Shown one piece after another: positions 6,793 to 13,747 of a stretch of DNA of 20,553 nucleotides. The DNA is from Clostridiaceae bacterium (GTDB lineage: Bacteria; Bacillota; Clostridia; Saccharofermentanales; DTU023). Position 1 is the stretch's first letter, and every line of letters begins with the position of its first letter. The stretch covers positions 1 to 20,553 of the forward strand of contig JAAZJV010000036.1 of assembly GCA_012800135.1 (NCBI GenBank). Direction: 5' to 3'. The position numbers were made by a program, and so were the translations under genes. Under the pieces are notes generated by a model. That model saw nothing but the letters and a program-made list of their open reading frames with translations, did no database searches and had not been told where the DNA came from.

Positions 6793-7872
6793 ATGGCAAA
6801 GGAAAAAACATACACAAATGTAGATGCGATCGAGGTCGCCAAGCAAAAAGCGTTATTGATGAGTCGTATGACTGATACGACTCATAAGGTAGGTGACGTA
6901 AGTCATGAACTACTCTTGAGCATTAGGGATTTGAAGCTTCATTTTGAAACAATCAGAGGTCCGGTTCAGGCAGTCGATGGCGTTAACTTTGATCTGGTAA
7001 CTAATAAAGCTGTCGTTGTCGTCGGTGAGTCAGGATGCGGCAAAAGTTCTTTAGCAAAAGCGATTCTCCGCCTGCTGCCAAGAAACGTTGCTCACTACTC
7101 AGGAGAAGTACTCTTGCATGATGTTGACACTATGGCGCTGAGCGAGGAGGAGTACCGCACTCAAATTCGCTGGGTCAAGATGTCAATGGTACCTCAGGCG
7201 GCGATGAATTCCCTCAATCCTGTTCTGAGAGTTGGAGACCAAGTTGCAGAACCCATGATAGTTCACTTTGGTATGATGAAGGACGACGCCATACAGCAGG
7301 CGGCTTTGATGTTTAATAACGTCGGTGTGCCTGTCGACTTCCTCATGCGTTATCCTTTTGAATTGTCAGGGGGGATGCGTCAACGTGTGGCAATTGCTAT
7401 GTCTCTTATTACAGGTCCGGACTTGGTCATCTTGGATGAACCTACATCAGCGTTAGACGTCTTAACACAGGCTAATATTTTTAATCTATTGAAGCGCATT
7501 AAGGCGAATCTAGACACTAGCTTTATTCTCATTACACACGATATTTCGACTTCTTCAGAACTTGCTGATATTGTAGCTGTTATGTATGCCGGTCAGATTG
7601 TGGAGGTTTGCGAATCGCATCGATTCTTCAGTAAACCGCGCCATCCTTATTCAAGGAAGCTCATGGCAAGTGTTCCGCGCCTTCGTGAGCGTGAGGAGCC
7701 GGAATTCATCGATGGTGCACCGCCCTCCCTGATCAATCCGCCGTCGGGCTGTAGATTCAAGGAGCGCTGCGATCACCGCTTCGGGCAGTGCAATGAAGAA
7801 CCGCCTGTTTACAAATTTGGCGAAGACTGTGTTAAATGCTGGCTATATGAAGGGAAAAGTGAAGAATCATGA
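6793..7872 (+). CDS. ABC transporter ATP-binding protein, DppD/OppD-like
   Basis: One of two cytoplasmic ATPases that power the importer, 359 residues. After a variable N-terminal extension (about 1-40) comes the nucleotide-binding domain: Walker A GESGCGKS (78-85), signature LSGGMRQ (191-197), Walker B LVILDEP (about 211-217) and a switch histidine in ITHD. The C-terminal oligopeptide-type extension has a Cys cluster (GCRFKERC, QC, DC and KCW), a spacing known from OppD/DppD-type ATPases, some of which are reported to carry an iron-sulfur cluster. The ATG is preceded by GAGG at 8 nt and lies one base after the upstream stop. The gene overlaps the next by ATGA. A perfect 11-bp inverted repeat lies within its first codons (6859-6885). 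Confidence 0.93.
   Translation: MAKEKTYTNVDAIEVAKQKALLMSRMTDTTHKVGDVSHELLLSIRDLKLHFETIRGPVQAVDGVNFDLVTNKAVVVVGESGCGKSSLAKAILRLLPRNVAHYSGEVLLHDVDTMALSEEEYRTQIRWVKMSMVPQAAMNSLNPVLRVGDQVAEPMIVHFGMMKDDAIQQAALMFNNVGVPVDFLMRYPFELSGGMRQRVAIAMSLITGPDLVILDEPTSALDVLTQANIFNLLKRIKANLDTSFILITHDISTSSELADIVAVMYAGQIVEVCESHRFFSKPRHPYSRKLMASVPRLREREEPEFIDGAPPSLINPPSGCRFKERCDHRFGQCNEEPPVYKFGEDCVKCWLYEGKSEES
6859..6885 (+). repeat. Intragenic perfect 11-bp inverted repeat in ATPase gene
   Basis: The arms atgagtcgtat (6859-6869) and atacgactcat (6875-6885) pair perfectly around the 5-nt loop gactg. The repeat lies in codons 23-31, in the variable leader before the conserved ATPase domain, so protein constraint does not explain it. 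In mRNA it would form a strong hairpin about 65 nt after the start codon. Confidence 0.7.
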
Positions 7873-8948
7873 CAGAATACATCAAGGAAGTGGCTGTAAT
7901 AAATGCTGATCTATCTGTAGATGATGGTGGAGAGGATGATTTCATCCTGATCATTGAAAACCTTAAAGTCTACTTTGAACTTCGTAAACGCGGTATTCAA
8001 CACGCCGGTTTTGTTCGAGCTGTTGACGGTGTTGATCTAAAGCTGAAGTGCGGCGAGACGATTGCCATTGTCGGCGAGTCGGGCTGTGGCAAGACGAGCT
8101 TGATGAAGACAATACTGAGAATTAATACACCGACTGGTGGTACAATTACTTTTGACGGTGAAATCATCAATGATTTAAAGTCGAAGGATCTCAAGAATCT
8201 TCGACGCAAGATCGGGTTTGTCCAACAGGATCCCTATGGGGCGCTGGCACCCTTCATGGATGTTCAGACTATCTTAGAGGAGCCGCTAAAAATTAACGGT
8301 GTCAAGGATCGAAAAGAGCGCTATGAACGAGTACGGCAAGCTCTTGAGGAAGTACGTTTGACGCCTGTTGAAGATTTCCTGAAGAAGTTCCCTCACCAGC
8401 TGAGTGGTGGACAGCAACAACGTGTTGTTATTGCTAGAGCGATGATTTTGAACCCTATTCTCTTAGTGGCGGATGAGCCTGTATCCATGCTTGACGCTTC
8501 TGTACGCGTCGAAATTTTAAAGCTCTTGCGCACCCTGCAGGAAGAACACAACTTAGCGGTTATTTACATAACCCATGACCTTGCCACCGTTCGATATTTT
8601 TCAGAATACATTTACGTTATGTATGCCGGTCAAGTGATCGAGAAAGCTCCTGAATCACAGTTGATTAATGAAACGGCGCACCCTTATTCGCACGCACTGT
8701 TAGCTGCGACCTCAGACCCTGACCCGAAGAATGTCGATGAGTTTCAAAAGGTACCTGCAGGAGAGCCGCCCAGCTTAGTAGCGCCACCTATAGGCTGCCG
8801 ATTTCATCCGCGCTGCGATCAGATGATCAGCGGACTTTGCGATGTGAAAAGGCCATCTGAATTTGATTTAGGAAACAGACATACCGTGGCATGCTGGCTC
8901 TTTAAAGATCGTCCCGTTATATTCGACTTTGAGACTAATGAGGAGTAA
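7869..8948 (+). CDS. ABC transporter ATP-binding protein, DppF/OppF-like
   Basis: Second ATPase of the importer, 359 residues. It has Walker A GESGCGKT (69-76), signature LSGGQQQRVVIARAM (from about 178), Walker B LLVADEP and the ITHD switch histidine, so it looks catalytically intact. The C-terminal extension AHPYSHALLAA...GEPPSL...GCRFHPRC...LC...ACW is the typical peptide-transporter tail with four cysteines. Its start overlaps the DppD-like stop by four bases (ATGA), indicating translational coupling and paired synthesis of the two ATPases. The first 30 residues are acidic (VDDGGEDD) and not conserved. This is the last core transporter gene; a small membrane-protein gene follows after 54 bp. 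Confidence 0.93.
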   Translation: MTEYIKEVAVINADLSVDDGGEDDFILIIENLKVYFELRKRGIQHAGFVRAVDGVDLKLKCGETIAIVGESGCGKTSLMKTILRINTPTGGTITFDGEIINDLKSKDLKNLRRKIGFVQQDPYGALAPFMDVQTILEEPLKINGVKDRKERYERVRQALEEVRLTPVEDFLKKFPHQLSGGQQQRVVIARAMILNPILLVADEPVSMLDASVRVEILKLLRTLQEEHNLAVIYITHDLATVRYFSEYIYVMYAGQVIEKAPESQLINETAHPYSHALLAATSDPDPKNVDEFQKVPAGEPPSLVAPPIGCRFHPRCDQMISGLCDVKRPSEFDLGNRHTVACWLFKDRPVIFDFETNEE

Positions 8949-9002
8949 GCGAATACGTGGGTTTTGTTCTAAAACGAGTCGCTGCGTTGAGGAAGAGTAT
9001 TT

Positions 9003-9236
9003 TTGAGTCGATTTTCTGAAAAAAAGATGATCATAACGGGCGGGATACTATTGATCTTGAGCGTCATTTTGTCTGGACTGCAAGTAGCGAAAGTCTTGCC
9101 TTCGTATTTTATCTTAAGTATTATTTCATTCCTTTGCTTAATTGGTGGTGTCTTTATAGGAATGATGGGCATCTTTACCTATGTGAAGAAGGCAAGAGAT
9201 GCCTATCATTCTAATGATCAGCATCGCAAGCGCTAG
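9003..9236 (+). CDS. Small two-helix membrane protein, unknown function
   Basis: 77 residues with two predicted membrane helices, about 9-30 (IITGGILLILSVILSGL) and 35-58 (FILSIISFLCLIGGVFIGMMG), and a basic C-terminus (KKARDAYHSNDQHRKR) that should face the cytoplasm. The start is TTG at 9003, supported by GAGGA nine bases upstream; an internal ATG at 9027 is possible but lacks a better site. It lies 54 bp after the second ATPase on the same strand with no terminator seen between, so it may belong to the importer operon. I do not recognise a family; an accessory subunit of the transporter is speculation. Confidence 0.6.
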   Translation: MSRFSEKKMIITGGILLILSVILSGLQVAKVLPSYFILSIISFLCLIGGVFIGMMGIFTYVKKARDAYHSNDQHRKR

Positions 9237-9244
9237 ACTGAAAG

Positions 9245-9328
9245 AAAAGGTGACCCCGGCAAAGCAGGTGCCACCTTCTAAGAAATAAAAGGTGACCCCG
9301 GCAAAGCAGGTGCCTCCTTCTAAGAAAT
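9245..9328. repeat. Two-copy 42-bp tandem repeat
   Basis: Copies at 9245-9286 and 9287-9328 abut exactly and differ at a single base (ccacc versus cctcc). Each begins aaaaggtgaccccggcaaag and ends ttctaagaaat. 42 bp equals 14 codons, so the reading frame on the minus strand is kept. The first copy can also fold (aaggtg with cacctt), which the single mismatch in the second copy weakens. It lies between convergent genes. Confidence 0.9.
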
Positions 9329-9398
9329 ATTCAATATCGCCTTGCTCAAGTCGTGAGCCGTTTGCACACTGTACACCGAATAGATGTTGCCATGCTCC
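9245..9398 (-). pseudogene. Degenerate duplicate of the LiaG-like 3' end, expanded by a 42-bp tandem repeat
   Basis: Directly after the TAA of the LiaG-like gene, and in the same frame, the minus strand reads on with no stop through this segment. Part of it, VQCANGSRLEQGDIEYFLEGG, matches the real C-terminus VQSDTQLGQGDIELFFEGG, with 14 identical bases in a row at the QGDIE codons. The last 14 codons (YFLEGGTCFAGVTF) are then repeated once more. This is best read as a duplicated and decaying gene end, or a lost extension of the gene cut off by the TAA. Confidence 0.5.
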
Positions 9399-10208
9399 TT
9401 ATTCTGAGAAGTTGATCCAAGCAGAGCCGACGCCACCCTCAAAGAAGAGCTCAATATCGCCTTGTCCCAGTTGTGTGTCGCTTTGTACTTTTTTGTTATT
9501 TACACGTATTTCGCCAATTCCTTTTTCGATCTTCACAGTATAATCGTCCAGGGAACCTGACAAATCAATTTGACTCGAACCGACGCCCATCTTTAAAATG
9601 TTGCGTCCTGTGAGCTTCCCGGAAAACTCAAATTGACCGACCCCCATATTTAAATTCAGGTTGTTAAACGTACTATTTCTGATCGTGAGTTGTCCTGCAC
9701 CGGTTTCCAAAGAAGCATTGACTCTGGCCGAAATATTTCGGAGGTCAACTTTTCCTGCGCCAAAATTCATATAAATGAATTTTGTTTGTAGGTTTTTCAA
9801 ATCGGCTTTGCCAGCACCTGTGTTGATTTCAATTCTGTCAAATACTTTGTCATCAGGAATATAGAGCCTAATGATTGCCTTGCCCTGATAGTTCAGAAAA
9901 AATGCTTTTTTATCTTTGATAAGAAGTCTGTTGTCCTTTTCTGTTACCGTTAAGTATTTATAGTTGCTTTCTACCCTGATCGTTGAATCCGTTGTCGTTC
10001 TTACTTCAAGGTTAATGGCATGAATATCGATGTCTAAAACGCTAATTTCATCTTTAATTTCATAAGTCTTGTCTTCACCTACGGCATTATTGGCAAATCC
10101 GGGAACAAAATGAGATAACACGAACATAATTCCACTAATTACTCCGATGATAATGAGTACGGCTAAAGCGATGGCCGCGTATTTTATGATGCTGTGCCAA
10201 GTATTCAT
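9399..10208 (-). CDS. DUF4097/LiaG-like membrane-anchored beta-repeat protein
   Basis: 269 residues. One N-terminal membrane helix (about 8-33) is followed by an extracytoplasmic region built of repeating short beta strands with the recurring pattern GAGxxxLxN/GVGxxxxxG (IEINTGAGKADLKN, MNFGAGKVDLRN, LETGAGQLTIRN, LNMGVGQFEFSG, KMGVGSSQIDLSG). This is characteristic of DUF4097-type beta-solenoids, the domain found in Bacillus LiaG. The ATG at 10208 overlaps the upstream gene's TGA (ATGA) and has GGAGG 12 bases before it; the longer TTG start at 10235 would add only a basic stub and is rejected. In Lia-type systems such proteins sit at the cell surface and relate to envelope stress. The exact role is unknown. 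Confidence 0.8.
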   Translation of the reverse strand: MNTWHSIIKYAAIALAVLIIIGVISGIMFVLSHFVPGFANNAVGEDKTYEIKDEISVLDIDIHAINLEVRTTTDSTIRVESNYKYLTVTEKDNRLLIKDKKAFFLNYQGKAIIRLYIPDDKVFDRIEINTGAGKADLKNLQTKFIYMNFGAGKVDLRNISARVNASLETGAGQLTIRNSTFNNLNLNMGVGQFEFSGKLTGRNILKMGVGSSQIDLSGSLDDYTVKIEKGIGEIRVNNKKVQSDTQLGQGDIELFFEGGVGSAWINFSE

Positions 10209-10897
10209 ACGATATCTACGCCTCCAAAGACACAATTTGCATCAACGTACAATGTTAATGCGTTATCCTGATGTTCTGTCTTTTTTCTCTTGTCGGAGAC
10301 ACCTCCGAAAATTGAATTGGAATTGATTATGACGTTTACATGATCCGGCACTTGGATATCAATGCCTGCAAAAACAGCCGAGGCGGTGATAACGCAATCC
10401 TTTTCGAGAATGGCACGACGAAGGTCACACGTAATACTACCGAAGACGGCGTCCAGGATAGCGCCTTCAAAAATTTGTCCGTCAAAATCAATCTTGTGAC
10501 CCGAGAAAACGACGCTGTCTCTCGCAGGTGCTGTGCCGTCGGATTTTATTTCTTTAATTCTTTTAATTGCTTGCCGGTTAAACGGAGAATAAAAGATCAT
10601 CTTCAGACCGATCAATATGATGATAATCGGAATCGTTAATTTCCAAACCATGCCAAAATCAAGGATACCTTGGCAAGAAAGAAGTAAGATGACGCCGATT
10701 ACAAGTCCGATTAAACTTACGAACTTACCGCCTCTACTGAATAATCCGATAGCAGATGGAATGATGATAAATAAAGTCCACCAGCCTCTAAAAAAGATGT
10801 TGATGTCAGTAATACCCAGCGCATTCAACGCAAAAACAGCACCGATAGCCACCAGTGCTACGCCCCATAAAATTCTGCTGATATTTACATTTTTCAT
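10205..10897 (-). CDS. LiaF-like membrane protein (DUF5668 plus LiaF C-terminal domain)
   Basis: 230 residues. The first 105 hold four closely spaced membrane helices (about 8-26, 30-50, 58-77 and 85-103), with the WGVALVAIGAVFALNALG and GWWTLFIIIPSAIGL motifs typical of the LiaF/DUF5668 N-terminus. Residues about 125-230 form a soluble beta-rich domain with repeated FGSI/FAGIDIQVP/FGGV elements, typical of the LiaF 'cell wall-active antibiotics response' C-terminal domain. LiaF in Bacillus inhibits the LiaS sensor kinase; no kinase or response regulator is present in this window, so the partner is unseen. The ATG is preceded by AAGGA at 7 nt. It is co-transcribed with the LiaG-like gene through a 4-bp overlap. 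A palindrome (10951-10966) lies upstream. Confidence 0.8.
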   Translation of the reverse strand: MKNVNISRILWGVALVAIGAVFALNALGITDINIFFRGWWTLFIIIPSAIGLFSRGGKFVSLIGLVIGVILLLSCQGILDFGMVWKLTIPIIIILIGLKMIFYSPFNRQAIKRIKEIKSDGTAPARDSVVFSGHKIDFDGQIFEGAILDAVFGSITCDLRRAILEKDCVITASAVFAGIDIQVPDHVNVIINSNSIFGGVSDKRKKTEHQDNALTLYVDANCVFGGVDIV

Positions 10898-10950
10898 AAT
10901 CTGATCCTTCTAATTCTGAAGTGAATAAAATAAACTATCTTTTGGTAACG

Positions 10951-10966
10951 TGCGATATGTATCGCA
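10951..10966. promoter_or_regulatory. Candidate operator upstream of the LiaF/LiaG-like pair
   Basis: TGCGATA-TG-TATCGCA is a perfect 7-bp inverted repeat with a 2-bp centre, 54-69 bp upstream of the LiaF-like ATG. Its size and place suit a dimeric repressor or activator site. A second perfect palindrome, TTACTTAAGTAA, lies at 10995-11006. The regulator is not identifiable from this window. Confidence 0.4.
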
Positions 10967-11096
10967 ATGTCTATGTATAAACCTCGTTCCCATCTTACTT
11001 AAGTAAATAGGTTCTCAAGACAAATCCTGAGGAAGAAAAGGGAACTTCTTCTATAAAAATTGTACATCTGAATGAAGGCTCATTAAAGAAATAATT

Positions 11097-11336
11097 GTGA
11101 ATGAATTAATTAGTGACGGTGACGAAGAAACTGTGCGAAATATCCTTGACGATATTGCACTTGACGTAATACTTGCATACATTAGTTCTCCTCTTTACAT
11201 GTTTGGCATACGTTCTAAAATACAGAGGAGTAATGGTTCTATTTCAGAGATGACAGATATAAAGCCACTCCTTCGATTCGGAGGTAACTGCTCACTGGAG
11301 AGCAAGTCAAAACTCCGGTCTGTTAATGCCACTTAG
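11097..11336 (+). CDS. Doubtful small reading frame
   Basis: 79 codons from a GTG without a clear ribosome binding site. The first half (MNELISDGDEETVRNILDDIALDVILAYI) is plausible protein; the second half is low-complexity and basic. It is the only plus-strand frame in a region flanked by minus-strand genes. No family is recognised. It may be a remnant or chance. Confidence 0.18.
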   Translation: MNELISDGDEETVRNILDDIALDVILAYISSPLYMFGIRSKIQRSNGSISEMTDIKPLLRFGGNCSLESKSKLRSVNAT

Positions 11337-11368
11337 GTTAGGAGAATCTAAATTTTCACATTACAAAA

Positions 11369-12970
11369 TCAGCGAATGTGGTTGATGACAATGATGTCGT
11401 CTTCCCTCATTTGGACATCGCCTGTTGGGATGATGATGTCGCCATTGCGCTCCAAAAGTATGACACGTTCGTTTTTGCGTAGTTTGATATCGCGAATATA
11501 TTTATTATCAAATCGATCATCTTTCTTAACGACACGTTCCCGAAGTGAAAAATTACCGAGTTTTTCCTTGTAGTGAAGAGCACTGAGAATAAGACCGTCA
11601 TTCAGCTCTATGACGGTTTCGCCGTCCGGAATAAACTGCTCGTCGTCACGCTCGACAATAGTTACACGAATATCTTGAGGCAGGAAAACATCTTTCAGAG
11701 CCTTGCCGATCCAGGGATGCCCCTCATAGATTTCCGTTGCTACAAACTGTACGTTTTTCTCATCCTCATAGTCTGTAAATGTTCTCATGACGTCGCCATG
11801 TGGATCATACATGTTTGTCCGAATAGCAACAGTAGGTAATAAACCGCCCTGTATGGCCAACGACAACAAAACGATCGTGAAGATGATGTGGAAAAGATCA
11901 TAATGCAGTTCAACACTGCTGACGGCCACAATAGAGAAAACGATACTTGCCGCTCCGCGAATGCCGGCCCAAGAAACAACAATTTTTTGCTGCAAAGATG
12001 AATTCGGCATAAAAGCCATCAGGCCAAAAACACTAACCGGCCTTGAGATCAATGTCATAAATGCCATAATGGCGAGCGCTATAGGAAAAACGCTGATGAT
12101 GCTCCTCACATCTGAAAGAAGACCAAGAATGAAGAAAATAGTAATTTGGGCGAGCATATTGATCCCTTCGAAAAATGCGACGAGATCTCGCTTCGATTTG
12201 AAATCCTGATTGCCCAAAACAATTCCGATAATGTAAACACTGAGGTAACCGTTACCGCTAAGCAGTTCTGCCAGAGCGTACCCTAACAAAGCAATCGCAA
12301 TCGTAAAGACCTCATTGCCGCCGCCTTTGAAAAAGATATTTTTCCGTATAAAGAAAACAATGGCAATCGAAATGACGGCTCCAACTGCCACGCCCACGCT
12401 TACTTGCAAGAAAAGTGTTAGGAAAGCTTGCCCGGGGCTAATTCCCTCTACAAGCAATGCAAGACAAACAATAGTCAGGATATAGGAGAAAGGGTCGTTG
12501 GAACCCGATTCCATCTCCAAGAGAGAGTCCGTACTGTCTTTAAGCGACAGTTTGCGTCGCCTAAGAATCGAAAAAACGGAAGCTGCATCGGTCGAGCCAA
12601 TCACGCTGCCCAGCAGAAGTGATTCGATAAGTGGAAAACCTATAACAAAGTGAACAAATATGCCCGTTATTGCCGCGGTAAGGAAAACGCCGAATGAAGC
12701 CAGAATAAGCGCCTTTCCGGCAACCGGTTTTGCGGCGCGCCAGCTCGTTCCGAATCCGCCATAAAACATGATGAAAATAAGCGCAATCGAGCAGACTTTG
12801 TTGGCGATTTCAAAAGCATTCGTGGGCATAATGGGCATCGTTTCGCCGATCACCATTCCAAAAACGATAAAAAATAGAAGCATCGGAATTCCTGATTTAT
12901 CCGATGCAACACTTAGAAGTACGCTCATCATCACAATGACCGCTATAACAATCAAAATGTTAATGATCAT
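11369..12970 (-). CDS. CPA1-family potassium/proton antiporter with two RCK_C-like modules
   Basis: 533 residues. The first roughly 385 form about 12 membrane helices of the CPA1 exchanger fold, with the ion-site motifs GSVIGSTDAASVFSILR and LEMESGSNDPFSY typical of NhaP2/CvrA-type K+/H+ antiporters; another monovalent cation is possible. After a DPHGDVMRTFTDYED linker comes a first RCK_C (TrkA_C)-like module (FVATEIYEGHPWIGKAL...LILSAL). A second similar stretch follows (FDNKYIRDIKLRKNERVILLERN...DDIIVINHI). These cytoplasmic modules usually gate transport by ligand binding. The ATG at 12970 has GGAG 7 nt upstream; the longer ATG start at 13042 would add 24 non-conserved residues and is rejected. 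It lies 75 bp after livF on the same strand and might be read through from it. Confidence 0.87.
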   Translation of the reverse strand: MIINILIVIAVIVMMSVLLSVASDKSGIPMLLFFIVFGMVIGETMPIMPTNAFEIANKVCSIALIFIMFYGGFGTSWRAAKPVAGKALILASFGVFLTAAITGIFVHFVIGFPLIESLLLGSVIGSTDAASVFSILRRRKLSLKDSTDSLLEMESGSNDPFSYILTIVCLALLVEGISPGQAFLTLFLQVSVGVAVGAVISIAIVFFIRKNIFFKGGGNEVFTIAIALLGYALAELLSGNGYLSVYIIGIVLGNQDFKSKRDLVAFFEGINMLAQITIFFILGLLSDVRSIISVFPIALAIMAFMTLISRPVSVFGLMAFMPNSSLQQKIVVSWAGIRGAASIVFSIVAVSSVELHYDLFHIIFTIVLLSLAIQGGLLPTVAIRTNMYDPHGDVMRTFTDYEDEKNVQFVATEIYEGHPWIGKALKDVFLPQDIRVTIVERDDEQFIPDGETVIELNDGLILSALHYKEKLGNFSLRERVVKKDDRFDNKYIRDIKLRKNERVILLERNGDIIIPTGDVQMREDDIIVINHIR

Positions 12971-13045
12971 CTTTTGTCTCCATACTTTGTTAAAGCCAAG
13001 GTTCGGTACTATTTTACAGCAAACGGTGCTGCATAGCAGCATTAT

Positions 13046-13747
13046 TTAACCGCCGAGATACGCTTTCTTTACTCGTTTGTCATTTAGAAGATCAGTGCAA
13101 TTTCCCGTTGTTACGATCGAACCCGTCTCCAGAACATAACCTCGATCCGCGATTGAAAGAGCCATCTGAGCGTTCTGCTCAACGAGAAGAATGGTTGTGC
13201 CGGCATCGTTTAGTTCGGCAATCATATCGAAGATTTGTTCAACCAAAATAGGCGCAAGTCCCATTGATGGCTCATCGAGCATAAGGAGTAGCGGTTTCGC
13301 CATCATCGCACGTCCCATGGCCAGCATTTGTTGCTCGCCGCCTGACAGTGAGGCGGCCAGTTGATTGCGGCGTTCCTTAAGGATTGGGAAGCGTTGGAAG
13401 ACATCTTCCATATCTGCTTTGATGTCGGTATCTTCACGCGTATAGGCGCCCATCTCGAGGTTCTCTTCCACACTCATCTGCGAGAAGAGGCGGCGTCCTT
13501 CGGGACAGTGCGCCAGCCTTTTGCGCACGATTATATGTGGGCTTAAGTTGACGATATTATCACCTAAAAACTTGATGGTGCCTGTAGCAGGTCGTACCAA
13601 ACCGGATACCGTTTTTAAGATCGTCGACTTTCCGGCGCCATTTGCCCCGATTAAGGTGACGATTTCACCTTCCTTGACATAAAAACTGACGTCCTTAATG
13701 GCGTGTATGTTGCCATAAAAGACGTGGATACCGTTAACTTCTAGCAT
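13046..13747 (-). CDS. livF: Branched-chain amino-acid ABC transporter ATPase LivF
   Basis: 233 residues, the usual LivF length. It has Walker A GANGAGKS (about 34-41), the LivF-typical APEGRRLF-like stretch (here HCPEGRRLFSQMSVEENLEMGAY), signature LSGGEQQMLAMGRAMM, Walker B LLLMLDEPSMGLAP and switch LLVEQNA. It pairs with LivG to drive uptake of branched-chain amino acids or related compounds through LivH/LivM. Its ATG lies inside the last codons of livG (7-bp overlap), so translation is coupled. It is the last gene of the liv cluster. A short hairpin (13027-13041) lies within 20 bases of its stop but lacks a U tract. Confidence 0.95.
   Translation of the reverse strand: MLEVNGIHVFYGNIHAIKDVSFYVKEGEIVTLIGANGAGKSTILKTVSGLVRPATGTIKFLGDNIVNLSPHIIVRKRLAHCPEGRRLFSQMSVEENLEMGAYTREDTDIKADMEDVFQRFPILKERRNQLAASLSGGEQQMLAMGRAMMAKPLLLMLDEPSMGLAPILVEQIFDMIAELNDAGTTILLVEQNAQMALSIADRGYVLETGSIVTTGNCTDLLNDKRVKKAYLGG

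Larger units (their letters stand above)
10898..11368. other. Intergenic region between LiaF-like and antiporter genes
   Basis: 470 bp that should contain the promoter of the LiaF/LiaG-like pair (minus strand). It holds two palindromes (10951-10966 and 10995-11006) and one weak plus-strand reading frame (11097-11336). I see no convincing terminator for the antiporter gene that stops at 11369. Confidence 0.5.

Noticed and set aside
9245..9328. CRISPR-like array
   Set aside because: Only two copies that abut with no spacer; this is a simple tandem duplication.
9292..9543. Plus-strand frame across the repeat region
   Set aside because: It is antisense to the LiaG-like gene end and the duplicated segment; Pro/Ser/Cys-rich composition is typical of a shadow frame.
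10995..11006. TTACTTAAGTAA palindrome
   Set aside because: Perfect but short and AT-rich; kept only as a side note without a function.
13027..13041. Terminator after livF
   Set aside because: The stem is only 6 bp with a 3-nt loop and no U tract follows, so termination is not supported.
12971..13042. Longer ATG start for the antiporter
   Set aside because: The added 24 residues precede the natural first helix, and the ATG at 12970 has its own GGAG site.
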